The notes under the pieces are model-generated. The model did no database searches, had not been told where the DNA came from, and worked only from the letters and a program-made list of their open reading frames with translations. From the NCBI GenBank assembly GCA_913775305.1, contig CAJYIY010000032.1:1-53970 (forward strand): 53,970 bases of DNA, given 5' to 3'. Position 1 is the first letter of the stretch. Each line of letters begins with the position of its first letter. Both the position numbers and the translations under genes were made by a program. Positions 39,422 through 49,312 of this stretch are shown here, one piece after another. Origin of the DNA: an uncultured Erwinia sp. (GTDB lineage: Bacteria > Pseudomonadota > Gammaproteobacteria > Enterobacterales > Enterobacteriaceae).

Positions 39422-42400
39422 ATGGCGAACTTTTTTATCGACCGCCCCATTTTTGCCTGGGTGCTGGCGATTATTCTCTGCCTGACCGGTGGCCTGGCGA
39501 TTATGTCGCTACCGGTAGAACAGTATCCCGACCTGGCGCCGCCTAACGTTCGTATCAACGCAAGCTATCCCGGTGCCTCTGCCGAAACGCTGGAAAATAC
39601 CGTCACTCAGGTCATTGAGCAGAGCATGACCGGCATCGACAACCTGATGTACATGTCGTCGCAAAGCAGTAATACCGGTCAGGCCACCATCACACTCACC
39701 TTTGAAGCGGGCACTAACCCCGATGAAGCGCGCCAGCAGGTGCAAAACCAGCTGCAAACCGCACTGCGAAAACTGCCTCAGGACGTGCAGTCCCAGGGCG
39801 TAACGGTGAATAAGACCGGGGACAGCAATATTCTGATGGTGGCCTTTGTGTCTACCGACGGCAGCATGGATAAGCAGGATATCTCTGACTACGTGGCCAG
39901 CCATATTCAGGATCCGCTGAGCCGCATTGATGGCGTGGGTCAGGTGGATGCCTATGGTTCGCAGTACGCGATGCGTATCTGGCTGGATCCTGACAAACTG
40001 ATCAACTACTCGCTGACCACCAGCGATGTGGTCAACGCAATTAAATCACAAAACAGTCAGGTTGCCGTGGGACAGCTGGGCGGGCTGCCGTCCGTTGACC
40101 GACAGGCGCTGAATGCCACCGTCAATGCCCAGTCGCTGCTGCAAACGCCGCAGCAGTTCCGCGATATCACCCTGCGGGTTAACACCGACGGTTCCGTCGT
40201 TACGCTGGGCGATGTGGCGCAGGTGGAACTCGGTGCCGAGAAATATGACTACCTCAGCCGCTATAACGGCCTGCCCGCCTCCGGGCTGGGGGTAAAGCTG
40301 GCTTCCGGCGCGAACGAACTGAAAACGGATACGCTGGTTCGCGCTCGCCTTGAAGAACTGTCGCACTACTTCCCGCACGGGCTGGAAGCCAAAATCGCGT
40401 TTGAAACCACTCCGTTTGTTAAGGCCTCGATTAAGGACGTGGTGAAAACGCTGTTTGAAGCGGTGCTGCTGGTGTTCCTGGTGATGTACCTGTTCCTGCA
40501 GAATTTTCGCGCGACGCTGATCCCGACAATTGCCGTACCGGTGGTGTTGTTCGGTACCTTCGGTGTGCTCTATGCCTTTGGCTACAGCATCAATACCCTG
40601 ACCATGTTTGCGATGGTGCTGGCAATCGGCCTGCTGGTTGATGATGCGATTGTGGTGGTGGAGAACGTTGAACGAATAATGAGTGAAGAGGGCCTGTCAC
40701 CGCGAGAAGCCACGCGTAAATCGATGGGGCAAATCCAGGGGGCGCTGGTCGGTATTGCCCTGGTGCTTTCGGCGGTCTTTATCCCGATGGCTTTCTTTGG
40801 CGGCACCACCGGAGCGATTTACCGCCAGTTCTCGGTTACCATCGTTTCGGCGATGGTCCTGTCGGTGCTGGTGGCGATGATCCTCACCCCTGCCCTGTGT
40901 GCGACACTGCTGAAACCGCTGGCACAGGGGCATCATCACGGCCGCCGTGGGTTCTTCGGCTGGTTTAACCGCCTGTTTAACCGCAACACTGAACGCTACG
41001 AGCGCGGCGTCAGGCGAATTCTGGCTAAGGGAGGCCGCTGGCTGGTGCTGTATCTGGCGCTGATGGTGATAATGGCTTTCCTGTTCCTGCGCCTGCCGGG
41101 TTCGTTTCTGCCGCTGGAAGATCGCGGGATTTTTACCACTCAGGTGCAGCTGCCTTCCGGCTCAACACTTCAGCAAACCATGAAGGTGGTGCAAAAGGTT
41201 GAACACTACTACCTTACCGCAGAAAAAAATAACGTGGTATCCGTGTTCGCCACCGTCGGGGCCGGTCCCGGCGGCAACGGGCAGAACGTGGCCCGTCTGT
41301 TTGTCCGCCTGAAGGACTGGCAGGCGCGTGAGGGAAGCGATAACTCCTCGTTTGCGATTATCGAGCGGGCGACAAAGTCTTTTGAGAACATCACTGAAGC
41401 AAGGGTTATCGCCAGCAGCCCCTCGGCAATTACCGGATTAGGTAACTCGGCCGGTTTCGATATGGCGCTACAGGATCACGCCGGGCTGGGCCATGAGGCG
41501 CTGATGAACGCCCGCAACATCCTGCTGGAAAAAGCTAAAAACAATCCGTCGCTGACCCGGGTGCGCCATAACGGTCTGGATGACAGTCCGCAGCTGCGCA
41601 TTGATATCGATCAGCGCAAGGCTCAGGCGCTGGGCGTATCGCTTGAGGACATCAACAACACGCTGCAAACCGGCTGGGGTTCCACCTACGTTAACGACTT
41701 CCTCGATCGCGGCCGCGTGAAAAAGGTTTATGTCCAGGCGGCCGCGAAATACCGCATGCTGCCGGACGACATCAATAAATGGTATGTGAGAAATGCCAGC
41801 GGGCAGATGGTGCCGTTCAGCGCCTTTGCCAGCTCGCGTTGGGAAACCGGCTCGCCTCGTCTGGAGCGCTATAACGGCTACTCGTCGGTAGAAATTGTCG
41901 GGGAATCCGCGCCGGGAGTGAGTAACGGCACGGCGATGGATATCATGGAAAATCTGGTCAGCCAGCTGCCAGTCGGATTTGGCTTACAGTGGACGGGCGC
42001 ATCCCTGCAGGAACGGATGACCGGAGCACAGGCACCGGCACTGTATGCCCTCTCGCTGCTGGTGGTGTTCCTCTGCCTGGCTGCGCTGTATGAAAGCTGG
42101 TCTATTCCCTTCTCGGTGATGCTGGTGGTCCCACTCGGGGTGACCGGTGCGCTGGTGGCCACCTGGCTGCGCGGGCTGGAAAATGACGTTTACTTCCAGG
42201 TCGGACTGCTGACGGTGATCGGGCTGTCGGCCAAGAACGCGATTCTGATCGTCGAATTTGCCAATGAGCTGAACACGCGCGGCAGCGAGCTGATCGAGGC
42301 GACGGTTGAAGCATCCCGCCAGCGCCTGCGGCCTATCCTGATGACCTCGCTGGCGTTTATCTTTGGCGTGCTGCCAATGGCGACCAGCAGCGGCGCAGGA

Positions 42401-42535
42401 TCGAGCAGCCAGCACGCGGTAGGGACCGGCGTCATGGGCGGAATGATTTCCGCCACGGTGCTGGCCATCTTCTTTGTACCGCTGTTCTTTATGCTGGTGA
42501 GGCGACGCTTCCCGCTGAAAGAAAAACGAAAATAA
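39422..42535 (+). CDS. acrD: RND efflux pump inner-membrane protein AcrD
   Basis: A proton-driven drug exporter that works with AcrA and TolC. It has 1037 residues, the AcrD length. The N terminus [17 protein letters not shown] has the usual first helix. The proton-relay aspartates lie in [12 protein letters not shown] near residue 407, and the second half repeats the fold ([16 protein letters not shown]). The large periplasmic loops are intact. E. coli AcrD exports aminoglycosides and anionic drugs. No adaptor gene is adjacent, as in E. coli. Confidence 0.95.
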   Translation: MANFFIDRPIFAWVLAIILCLTGGLAIMSLPVEQYPDLAPPNVRINASYPGASAETLENTVTQVIEQSMTGIDNLMYMSSQSSNTGQATITLTFEAGTNPDEARQQVQNQLQTALRKLPQDVQSQGVTVNKTGDSNILMVAFVSTDGSMDKQDISDYVASHIQDPLSRIDGVGQVDAYGSQYAMRIWLDPDKLINYSLTTSDVVNAIKSQNSQVAVGQLGGLPSVDRQALNATVNAQSLLQTPQQFRDITLRVNTDGSVVTLGDVAQVELGAEKYDYLSRYNGLPASGLGVKLASGANELKTDTLVRARLEELSHYFPHGLEAKIAFETTPFVKASIKDVVKTLFEAVLLVFLVMYLFLQNFRATLIPTIAVPVVLFGTFGVLYAFGYSINTLTMFAMVLAIGLLVDDAIVVVENVERIMSEEGLSPREATRKSMGQIQGALVGIALVLSAVFIPMAFFGGTTGAIYRQFSVTIVSAMVLSVLVAMILTPALCATLLKPLAQGHHHGRRGFFGWFNRLFNRNTERYERGVRRILAKGGRWLVLYLALMVIMAFLFLRLPGSFLPLEDRGIFTTQVQLPSGSTLQQTMKVVQKVEHYYLTAEKNNVVSVFATVGAGPGGNGQNVARLFVRLKDWQAREGSDNSSFAIIERATKSFENITEARVIASSPSAITGLGNSAGFDMALQDHAGLGHEALMNARNILLEKAKNNPSLTRVRHNGLDDSPQLRIDIDQRKAQALGVSLEDINNTLQTGWGSTYVNDFLDRGRVKKVYVQAAAKYRMLPDDINKWYVRNASGQMVPFSAFASSRWETGSPRLERYNGYSSVEIVGESAPGVSNGTAMDIMENLVSQLPVGFGLQWTGASLQERMTGAQAPALYALSLLVVFLCLAALYESWSIPFSVMLVVPLGVTGALVATWLRGLENDVYFQVGLLTVIGLSAKNAILIVEFANELNTRGSELIEATVEASRQRLRPILMTSLAFIFGVLPMATSSGAGSSSQHAVGTGVMGGMISATVLAIFFVPLFFMLVRRRFPLKEKRK

Positions 42536-42538
42536 GCA

Positions 42539-42567
42539 AAAGGCAGCCGTCCGGCTGCCTTTTTTTA
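42539..42567 (+). terminator. Terminator of acrD
   Basis: AGGCAGCC (42541-42548) pairs with GGCTGCCT (42553-42560), loop GTCC, followed by a T run to 42566. It begins 5 nt past the stop. Confidence 0.93.
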
Positions 42568-42629
42568 TATGATTTACCGAAGAGTCAAGCAGACGGGTTT
42601 GCCACCACGCTTCTCTCTGACAGAGCAAA

Positions 42630-42689
42630 TTACTTGCGTAACATTGCTTCGATAAAATCTTTCCAGTTCCCTAATTCCGTATCAATCAT
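42630..42689 (-). CDS. ypfM: Small protein YpfM (19 residues)
   Basis: A 19-codon gene whose product (MIDTELGNWKDFIEAMLRK) differs at only a few positions from E. coli YpfM, which lies at the same place between acrD and yffB. A GAGAGG site is five bases before the ATG at 42689; a second ATG directly upstream is too close to that site. E. coli YpfM was found as an expressed small protein, function unknown. The amphipathic WKDFIEAML stretch suggests a short helix. Confidence 0.88.
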   Translation of the reverse strand: MIDTELGNWKDFIEAMLRK

Positions 42690-42867
42690 CATTGCCTCTC
42701 TTTATTGTGCGCGTATTTTAAAAGCAATATGACGAGAAGAACAAACGGAGATCTCATTTACTGCAATTGAGGGAACCGTTCAGCGCGGAATTTTGCAGGA
42801 TTTGTGTCAGAGTGCACAATTTATACAACGGTGAACCCGGGTCCCTCAGGGGAGGACCGCTGCCCGG

Positions 42868-43062
42868 CTACTTAAGGATGATAATTTTATCGTAGCCACC
42901 GCTCTCGCTGTCGATGTGCGTTTTAGCATCGGGGTAGTCCCGCATAACGGCTTCAACAAGGTGCGCGAACTCATCACAGCGGCTCTTTTTCTTGCGCGTG
43001 AGAATAATGGTGGACTGGGTTTCTTCTACCGTATGCACCGCGGACTCTTTCAAATAATTCAT
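42868..43062 (-). CDS. Unrecognised small protein (64 residues)
   Basis: I do not recognise this protein. It is a soluble 64-residue sequence with no signal peptide. It has a beta-rich first half (TIILTRKKKSR), a helix-like middle (DEFAHLVEAVMRDYPDA) and a short end GGYDKIIILK. The ribosome-binding site AGGAGGAGGGGAA before the ATG at 43062 is among the strongest in the window and is the main reason to call it. It lies between ypfM and yffB, where E. coli K-12 has no counterpart. Confidence 0.68.
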   Translation of the reverse strand: MNYLKESAVHTVEETQSTIILTRKKKSRCDEFAHLVEAVMRDYPDAKTHIDSESGGYDKIIILK

Positions 43063-43374
43063 GGTTCCCCTCCTCCTGAATATGGGTCTTCACCCTGAAG
43101 ATGTTTTGCTCGCAGCCATTATTCTGCTTCGCATTCTTTCGAATATAGATGAAACCCACAAAAAACAGAAGGGTACGAGTGTCTCAGTTTGTCGTATGGG
43201 CATCAAAAGTTCTTCACAGCCCGGTCTGCACATCGCCAGCCGCCAGCCTCAGTTTGAACGCCAGCGACAGGCAGATTTTACTGCTTTTCGGGCAGTCATC
43301 CGAAGCCACCATTCCAACCGCGTGATTCTGTGGGGTAATATCTCTGAACGTTTCCCGTTAACAGGTAAAGTTTT
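43063..43374. other. 312-bp spacer before yffB
   Basis: No gene, strong hairpin or repeat is apparent. It should hold the divergent promoters of the 64-residue gene and of yffB. A TAATAT at 43336-43341 could be a -10 box for yffB, without a convincing -35. Confidence 0.4.
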
Positions 43375-43758
43375 ATGACATCTGAAAAGATACAAAGCAC
43401 GCTGACCATGTACGGCATTAAAAACTGCGACACCATAAAAAAAGCGCGCAGGTATCTGGAAGCCAACCACATTGATTACCACTTCCACGATTATCGCGCC
43501 GATGGACTCGATGCGGCGCTGCTGGGTCAGTTTATTGCCGGACTCGGCTGGGAAGCCCTGCTGAATACCCGTGGTACCACCTGGCGCAAGCTGGATGAGA
43601 CCACGCGTCAGGGCGTAAATAATGCAGCCGCCGCACAGGAACTGATGCTGGCAATGCCGGCAATCATCAAACGCCCGTTGCTCTGCGCCGCAGACGGCTC
43701 TATGCTGCTGGGTTTCAGTGAAGCCACCTATCAGCAGTTTATTCAGGAGAAAAGTTAA
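43375..43758 (+). CDS. yffB: ArsC-family protein YffB
   Basis: A 127-residue thioredoxin-fold protein of the ArsC/Spx family. The single active cysteine is in [16 protein letters not shown], and [11 protein letters not shown] and [10 protein letters not shown] form the rest of the site. E. coli YffB binds glutathione but reduces arsenate poorly; its role is unknown. Two starts are possible: ATG 43375 and ATG 43408 (MYGIKNCD), the latter closer to the E. coli protein. It ends two bases before dapE, so the two are an operon. Confidence 0.93.
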   Translation: MTSEKIQSTLTMYGIKNCDTIKKARRYLEANHIDYHFHDYRADGLDAALLGQFIAGLGWEALLNTRGTTWRKLDETTRQGVNNAAAAQELMLAMPAIIKRPLLCAADGSMLLGFSEATYQQFIQEKS

Positions 43759-43760
43759 TT

Positions 43761-44888
43761 ATGTATTGTCCGGTCATTGAGTTGACGCAGCAGCTTATTC
43801 GTCGCCCTTCCCTCAGCCCGGATGATGCCGGTTGCCAGGCCATTCTGATTGCGCGCCTTGAAGCGCTGGGCTTTACCGTTGAACCCATGAATTTCGGCGA
43901 TACGCTGAATTTCTGGGCGTGGCGCGGTCAGGGCGAAACGCTGGCCTTTGCCGGACACACCGATGTGGTTCCTGCCGGCGATGCCAACCGCTGGATAAAT
44001 CCCCCGTTCGAACCCACCATCCGCGACGGCATGCTGTTTGGCCGCGGCGCGGCGGATATGAAGGGTTCTCTGGCCGCGATGGTGGTGGCCGCCGAGCGTT
44101 TTGTTGCCGCTAACCCGCAGCACAAAGGTCGCCTTGCTTTCCTGATCACCTCGGATGAAGAAGCCAGCGCCGTAAACGGCACGGTTAAGGTGGTTGAGGC
44201 GCTGATGGCACGCAACGAGCGTCTTGATTACTGCCTGGTCGGTGAGCCTTCCAGTACCGAAGTGGTCGGCGACGTGGTGAAAAACGGCCGGCGCGGTTCG
44301 ATTACCGCCAACCTGACTGTCCACGGCGTACAGGGCCACGTTGCCTATCCGCACCTTGCCGATAACCCGGTGCATCGCGCCATGCCTGCGCTGAACGAAC
44401 TGGTCGCCACCGAGTGGGATCGCGGCAACGAATTCTTCCCACCGACCAGCATGCAGATTGCCAACGTGCAGGCGGGTACCGGCAGCAATAACGTTATCCC
44501 CGGCGACTTTTTCGTGCAGTTTAATTTCCGTTTCAGCACCGAACTCACCGACGAGCTGATTAAGCAGCGGGTGCAGGAGCTGCTCGATCGCCATCAGCTG
44601 CGCTACAGCATTGAGTGGAAACTCTCCGGCCAGCCGTTCCTGACCTCACGCGGCAAGCTGGTTGATGCGGTGGTAAACGCCGTTGAGCACTATAATGAGA
44701 TCAGGCCACAGCTTGAAACGACTGGCGGAACCTCTGACGGGCGCTTTATTGCCCGAATGGGCGCGCAGGTAGTGGAGCTGGGACCGGTAAACGCCAGCAT
44801 TCACAAAATCAATGAGTGCGTGAAGGCCGCCGATCTGCAGCTGTTGAGCCGTATGTACCAGCGCATTATGGAACAGCTGATCGCTTAA
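43761..44888 (+). CDS. dapE: Succinyl-diaminopimelate desuccinylase
   Basis: A zinc enzyme of the lysine/meso-diaminopimelate pathway that removes succinate from N-succinyl-LL-diaminopimelate. It has 375 residues, as in E. coli. Metal ligands are His67 in FAGHTDVVP, Asp100 in GRGAADMKG, the catalytic Glu134-Glu135 in TSDEEA, Glu in LVGEPSST and His near the end (SIHKINE). A lid/dimerisation domain lies in the middle. The ribosome-binding site GGAGAAAAG lies in the 3' end of yffB. Confidence 0.97.
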   Translation: MYCPVIELTQQLIRRPSLSPDDAGCQAILIARLEALGFTVEPMNFGDTLNFWAWRGQGETLAFAGHTDVVPAGDANRWINPPFEPTIRDGMLFGRGAADMKGSLAAMVVAAERFVAANPQHKGRLAFLITSDEEASAVNGTVKVVEALMARNERLDYCLVGEPSSTEVVGDVVKNGRRGSITANLTVHGVQGHVAYPHLADNPVHRAMPALNELVATEWDRGNEFFPPTSMQIANVQAGTGSNNVIPGDFFVQFNFRFSTELTDELIKQRVQELLDRHQLRYSIEWKLSGQPFLTSRGKLVDAVVNAVEHYNEIRPQLETTGGTSDGRFIARMGAQVVELGPVNASIHKINECVKAADLQLLSRMYQRIMEQLIA

Positions 44889-44905
44889 GCGTTCGAGGTG
44901 AAGAT

Positions 44906-45094
44906 ATGGAATTGATAAAAGAGTACTGGTGGATCCTGGTGATCCTGCTGATGGTCGGCATTCTGATGAACGTCTACAAAGATCTGAAGCGCATCGACCA
45001 CAAAAAGTTTCTGGATAATAAACCGGAGCTGCCGCCACATCGCGACTTCAACCATAAGTGGGATGATGAGGACGACTGGCCGAAGAAGAAGTAA
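44906..45094 (+). CDS. ypfN: Small membrane protein YpfN
   Basis: A 62-residue protein with one N-terminal membrane helix ([17 protein letters not shown], residues 7-23) and a charged cytoplasmic tail ([20 protein letters not shown], then [12 protein letters not shown]). It matches E. coli YpfN (66 residues). The ATG at 44906 has GAGGTGAA just upstream. It starts 17 bp after dapE and is likely cotranscribed. Function is unknown. Confidence 0.92.
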   Translation: MELIKEYWWILVILLMVGILMNVYKDLKRIDHKKFLDNKPELPPHRDFNHKWDDEDDWPKKK

Positions 45095-45129
45095 GCCGTC
45101 GTTGATTCAGGTCTGTTTCTGAAACGACA

Positions 45130-45159
45130 AACGGCTCCGGAATATGTTCCAGAGCCGTT
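45130..45159. terminator. Bidirectional hairpin between ypfN and tmcA
   Basis: AACGGCTC (45130-45137) pairs with GAGCCGTT (45152-45159), and after one C-A mismatch GGAA (45139-45142) pairs with TTCC (45147-45150), loop TATG. It lies 36 bp after ypfN. The remaining 226 bp to tmcA hold no recognisable gene; ypfH, present here in E. coli, is absent. Confidence 0.6.
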
Positions 45160-45385
45160 ATCAATCTTCGTCCTCCCCCTGTGCGGAGGTGACTGCCCGG
45201 ACGTTCCCTGCAGTCTGCCTCTGCCTTTTACCTGCACACCGCGGTGTAAAAACGATAGCGTGGCTGCAGGCGTCGGGTTCTGTACAACAGCAGTAACCTG
45301 TTTTCTGGTGATCTTCCCCGTGGTAAAGCGATGTCGCTGACTGCTGGTGATAAAACCGGCCGCCCGTACCAAATACCTGTTGGCT

Positions 45386-47377
45386 TTAGTTCAACAACAT
45401 CACCCGCTGCTGCCAGCTTGTGGCGCGGTCAGCATCAGCCATCATCAGCGCCCGCTGCACTTCAGAACGCCATGCCGACAGCAGCGCCCTGCGCCCGGCA
45501 AGGCGATAATCACGACATATTTGCCGGGCGGAGTCATCCCGTATCAGTGCGGCACAGAGCAGCGGCACATTTTCGGGCAGCCGCTGCGTCAGTCGCCCCA
45601 GCGCGGCCAGGCTGACTTCAAACGGGCGATGGGCCCAGGCAAATCCGGCCAGCTCGCACCAGTCATTCTCATCCAGATAACTGTCAACCGGCTGCGGGTT
45701 GAGCGGCAGCGTCTCGTCGCCAAGCTGACGGCGTAACCAGTAGCCCTCTCGCTCAAGCCTGAGCACCGCCCGCGTCACCAGGGCATGGCCTGCTTCGCTT
45801 AGCGGCAGGATTGCCATGGCGGTGTAGCACCCGCTGCTGGCTTCACGCTGGGTGCCAAAGCGCACCAGCTGGAAGCCAGCGCGCTGCCAGAATCGCCACA
45901 GCTCATCGGTAAAACCAAAGCTGACCGAGAGGAAATCCAGCCCGTCGCTCTGCTCACGGCAAAGGGCGATCAGCCGCTGCCCGCAGCCCTGCCCGCGCCG
46001 CTGCGCGGCAACGGCAATACGGCTGATGCGCCGCGACCGCAGCTGCGCCCCTTCGGGCAGACCCGCATGCGCCGACAGCGACTGTGCCACCAGATTGCCG
46101 CGCGGCCGACGATTGCCGGCCCACACTGCCCAGGCCAGTTCAGCAGACAGCCCCCCTTCATCCACGGCCCACAGCGCTCCCTGCACCCTGTCCTCCTGAA
46201 GAGCCGCGATGAAGTGCATGCCCGGCGCATCCATCATCCGGCGCAGATCCAGCGGCGAGGTACGGTAGTGGGCGCTGGTCAACAGCTGATAGACGGCGGC
46301 CATACGATCGGGCTGCCGCGTCCAGTCGTCCTGTTCGAGCGCCTGATAAACCGTCTCCCCCGCCGCTGCCGGTGGCTCACCGTCATCGAACAGCAGCGCG
46401 AGGGCCATCAGATCTTCCAGCGGATCATTGATCGCCCAGCGCAGCGGCGCGTTCAGCTGATAATGCTTAACCTGCGGCAGCATGGCACAAAATTTCAGCA
46501 AAAATCCGCGCCCGGTTCCTTCGTAACCCTGCACGGTGGTGGTCAGTAACACGCGGGGAAACAGGGCGACCAGCTGCCGCAGCAGCGGCGCGGGAATGGC
46601 GGCGGCTTCGTCGATCAGCAACCAGTCGCTGTGATGGCAATCGGCTTCGGCCAGCAGGCGATCCGGGGCAACAAAGGCATAGTTATCTCCGGCAAAATCC
46701 GCCAGCACCGCAGTTGAAACCTTCGCAGGTGCGGTCACCAGACAGCGCCCCGGCCAGCGTGCGGCCAGCATTCCCGCCAGCGCCGATTTGCCTCGTCCGC
46801 GCGGTGCCGTCAGCACGGTGATGCCGGGCTCACTGTGCAGCAGCGCATCGAGGATCCGCTGCTGCTGCCGGCTGTCGGAACGCCAGGCGGGAGTATCCGC
46901 TAACGGTGACAGGCTCAGCGGCTGATGCTGACGCCAGATCGCCACACGTTCATCAGCCAACAGAATACGCTGTAGCCGCTGCACAAAACGCGTACTGGCC
47001 AGAGGGGCGTCGATCTCACTCCAGCGCTGCGCATCGGCGTCACCCTGTTGCGGCCAGCCCTGCCATTCAGGCAGCAGCAGCAGCAGCCAGCTGCCTGCTT
47101 TCAGGGTTCCGGCCAGCGCAGCCAGCGCCTCGGCATGAAAACCCGTGCGCGCATCAAACACCGCATGTTGAAATTCCCGCCCCAGCAGCGTTCGCATCGC
47201 CCCCGGCAGGCAGTGCAGTTCGCTCTGCGGTGTCTCGCCCACCCACAGCCAGTCGCCGGGGAGCTGGCTGATACACGCTGCCGCCTGCTGTTCTGCCCAC
47301 CGTGCTTCACCGCTGATGACCAGTAAGCGACGCCAGCCCTGTTGCTGCAGCTGGGCGGTGGCTTCGGTTAACGTCAC
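45386..47377 (-). CDS. tmcA: tRNA(Met) cytidine acetyltransferase TmcA
   Basis: Acetylates C34 of elongator tRNA-Met using acetyl-CoA and ATP, which prevents misreading of AUA. It has 663 residues. Domains in order are the N-terminal DUF1726 fold, a RecD-like helicase domain with Walker A APRGRGKSAL near 190-200 and Walker B WLLIDEAAAIPAPLL near 252, a GNAT domain (RISRIAVAAQRRGQGCGQRL near 455) and a C-terminal tRNA-binding tail. The start is GTG, 6 bp after the ypfJ stop. Confidence 0.95.
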   Translation of the reverse strand: MTLTEATAQLQQQGWRRLLVISGEARWAEQQAAACISQLPGDWLWVGETPQSELHCLPGAMRTLLGREFQHAVFDARTGFHAEALAALAGTLKAGSWLLLLLPEWQGWPQQGDADAQRWSEIDAPLASTRFVQRLQRILLADERVAIWRQHQPLSLSPLADTPAWRSDSRQQQRILDALLHSEPGITVLTAPRGRGKSALAGMLAARWPGRCLVTAPAKVSTAVLADFAGDNYAFVAPDRLLAEADCHHSDWLLIDEAAAIPAPLLRQLVALFPRVLLTTTVQGYEGTGRGFLLKFCAMLPQVKHYQLNAPLRWAINDPLEDLMALALLFDDGEPPAAAGETVYQALEQDDWTRQPDRMAAVYQLLTSAHYRTSPLDLRRMMDAPGMHFIAALQEDRVQGALWAVDEGGLSAELAWAVWAGNRRPRGNLVAQSLSAHAGLPEGAQLRSRRISRIAVAAQRRGQGCGQRLIALCREQSDGLDFLSVSFGFTDELWRFWQRAGFQLVRFGTQREASSGCYTAMAILPLSEAGHALVTRAVLRLEREGYWLRRQLGDETLPLNPQPVDSYLDENDWCELAGFAWAHRPFEVSLAALGRLTQRLPENVPLLCAALIRDDSARQICRDYRLAGRRALLSAWRSEVQRALMMADADRATSWQQRVMLLN

Positions 47378-47383
47378 CGGGGA

Positions 47384-48241
47384 TCAGCCTGCAAACGTGT
47401 TGCACTGGCCGGGATCGCCGCTGTCGAAGCCCTTTTTAAACCAGCTGTAGCGCTGCTGTGACGTACCGTGAGTAAAGCTGTCCGGCACCACCCGCCCCTG
47501 GCTTTGCTGCTGCAGGCGATCGTCACCGATCGCTTCAGCGGCATTCAGCGCAGATTCAAGATCGCCGGCTTCCAGGATGTTTTGCTGCTGCATGTTGTGG
47601 CCCCAGACGCCTGCGAAGCAGTCAGCCTGTAGCTCCATTTTTACCGACAGCTGGTTGACGGTTTTCTGACTGGCACCCTGCTGCATTTGCCGCACTTTGC
47701 TGTCGATGCCCAGCAGATGCTGGACGTGATGGCCAACCTCATGGGCGATCACATAGCCCTGTGCGAATTCGCCACCGGCGTGCAGTTTGGTTTTCATCTC
47801 ATCATAGAAGGAGAGGTCGATATAGACTTTGCTGTCCGCTGGGCAGTAGAACGGTCCCATCGCTGCCTGGCCGCGCCCGCAGGAGGTTGGCGTCTGGCCG
47901 CGGTACATCACCAGCGTCGGCGGACGCCAGGTTTCCCCCATTTGCTTAAACAGCTGCTGCCAGGTATCTTCGGTCAACGCAAAAATGGTGCGGCTGAACT
48001 TTGCAGCCTCATCGTCATGCGGGCTCGCCTGCTGTTGCCGGGTATTTTGCGATAGCGAGCTGCCGTCACCGCTTATCAGCGGCGTCAGGTCGTAGCCAAA
48101 GTAGCCCGCGCCCACCACCACCAGCAGCAGGACAATACCTGCCTTACCGCGCGGAAGTCGTATACCACCGCCGCCTGCCGAACCGGACTGGTTACGGCGA
48201 TCTTCCACATTGTCGCTTTCGCGACGTCCCTGCCAGCGCAT
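47384..48241 (-). CDS. ypfJ: Zinc metallopeptidase-like membrane protein YpfJ
   Basis: A 285-residue protein of the neutral zinc metallopeptidase family. It has a cytoplasmic N terminus ([16 protein letters not shown]), one membrane segment ([19 protein letters not shown], near residues 34-52) and a large outer domain. The HExxH motif is AHEVGHH near residue 166, with [14 protein letters not shown] as the third ligand helix. I chose the ATG at 48241 because GAGG lies six bases before it and the family begins MRWQG. The peptidase activity is not proven for E. coli YpfJ. Confidence 0.93.
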   Translation of the reverse strand: MRWQGRRESDNVEDRRNQSGSAGGGGIRLPRGKAGIVLLLVVVGAGYFGYDLTPLISGDGSSLSQNTRQQQASPHDDEAAKFSRTIFALTEDTWQQLFKQMGETWRPPTLVMYRGQTPTSCGRGQAAMGPFYCPADSKVYIDLSFYDEMKTKLHAGGEFAQGYVIAHEVGHHVQHLLGIDSKVRQMQQGASQKTVNQLSVKMELQADCFAGVWGHNMQQQNILEAGDLESALNAAEAIGDDRLQQQSQGRVVPDSFTHGTSQQRYSWFKKGFDSGDPGQCNTFAG

Positions 48242-48409
48242 AGGCAGCCTCATTTCTGTTAAGGGTCAGCACATCAGATATGTCGATTTTAGTCGCGCGG
48301 CAGGCGGAAAACCAGAAAAGTCCTTTTCAGGCTGGGATCATGAAAAAGGCCAGGGTTAGCTGGCCTTGAAGAAAACGTTCGTATTCAGGGGCAGAAACCC
48401 CGGCGGGGA

Positions 48410-49123
48410 TCAGTCCAGCTTCACGCCCAGACGGGTCGCCACTTCTTCATACGCTTCGATCAGGCCACCCAGGCTCTGGCGATAGCGGTCTTTGTCCATC
48501 TTGTTCAGGGTGTCTTTATCCCACAGGCGCGCACCGTCCGGTGAGAATTCATCACCCAGCACCACCTCGCCTTTGAACAGACCGAACTCCAGCTTGAAAT
48601 CAACAAGGATCAGGCCCGCGTCGGCAAACAGCTTGCTCAGAACCTCGTTGGCCTTGTAGGTCAGGTCGCGCATCTTCGCCAGGTTCTCTTTGCTGACCCA
48701 GCCAAAAGTTTCGCAGTAGGATTCGTTGATCATCGGATCGTGTTTGGCATCGTTCTTCAGGAACAGGTCAAACAGAGGCGGGTTGAGGATCAGTCCCTCT
48801 TCTACGCCCAGACGCTTCACCAGTGAACCGGCAGCACGGTTACGCACCACGCATTCAACCGGCACCATATCCAGCTTTTTCACCAGCGCTTCGTTATCCG
48901 ACAGCAGGGCTTCCATCTGGGTTGGGATACCGGCTTCCTGCAGTTTGGTCATAATGAAATAATTGAACTTGTTGTTAATCATTCCTTTACGATCAAACTG
49001 TTCGATACGCTCACCGTCCAGCGCTGACGTATCGTTACGGAATTCGAGTACCAACAGATCCGGGTTTTCGGTGCTGTAAACGGTTTTCGCTTTGCCGCGA
49101 TACAACTCAGCTTTCTTTTGCAT
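48410..49123 (-). CDS. purC: SAICAR synthase (phosphoribosylaminoimidazole-succinocarboxamide synthase)
   Basis: Joins CAIR and aspartate with ATP in purine synthesis. It has 237 residues, the E. coli length, when started at [17 protein letters not shown] lies about nine bases upstream. Signatures are [38 protein letters not shown] and [15 protein letters not shown] PurR site and a TATAAT box lie upstream. The gene follows the bamC terminator, so it is transcribed from its own promoter. Confidence 0.97.
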   Translation of the reverse strand: MQKKAELYRGKAKTVYSTENPDLLVLEFRNDTSALDGERIEQFDRKGMINNKFNYFIMTKLQEAGIPTQMEALLSDNEALVKKLDMVPVECVVRNRAAGSLVKRLGVEEGLILNPPLFDLFLKNDAKHDPMINESYCETFGWVSKENLAKMRDLTYKANEVLSKLFADAGLILVDFKLEFGLFKGEVVLGDEFSPDGARLWDKDTLNKMDKDRYRQSLGGLIEAYEEVATRLGVKLD

Positions 49124-49226
49124 CTTGTTTAACTCCAACGTGTATCCCCTGAAAAATCGGCGGGGTAGAGAACGGTTACTGTCCGGGCCACCTGCGGCAG
49201 CCCGCTAAAAATTTTCTGCCGGGCGA

Positions 49227-49269
49227 ATTATATGTTCTGTGCTGAAAAAACCGAAGCAATCGTTTACGC
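49227..49269 (-). promoter_or_regulatory. purC promoter and PurR operator
   Basis: On the minus strand a consensus TATAAT lies at 49232-49227, 104 nt before purC. A PurR box at 49254-49269 (plus strand AAGCAATCGTTTACGC) matches 10 of 11 defined positions of ANGCAANCGNTTNCNT and overlaps where the -35 should be (TTCGGT, 17 bp from the -10). This fits purine repression by PurR, known for purC. Confidence 0.72.
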
Positions 49270-49279
49270 AGCGGTAAAT

Positions 49280-49307
49280 AAAAAGGCCGGGAGAGATTCC
49301 CGGCCTT
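49280..49307 (-). terminator. Terminator of dapA-bamC
   Basis: A 10-bp stem (49283-49292 with 49298-49307), loop GAGAT, with an A/T-rich tail on the minus strand (TTTTTATTT). It begins 5 nt past the bamC stop and ends about 10 bp before the PurR box of purC. Confidence 0.9.
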
Positions 49308-49312
49308 CGGAT

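Noticed and set aside
44816..44905. Longer N terminus for YpfN (30 extra codons)
   Set aside because: It overlaps dapE in another frame; the ATG at 44906 has a good ribosome-binding site and matches the family.
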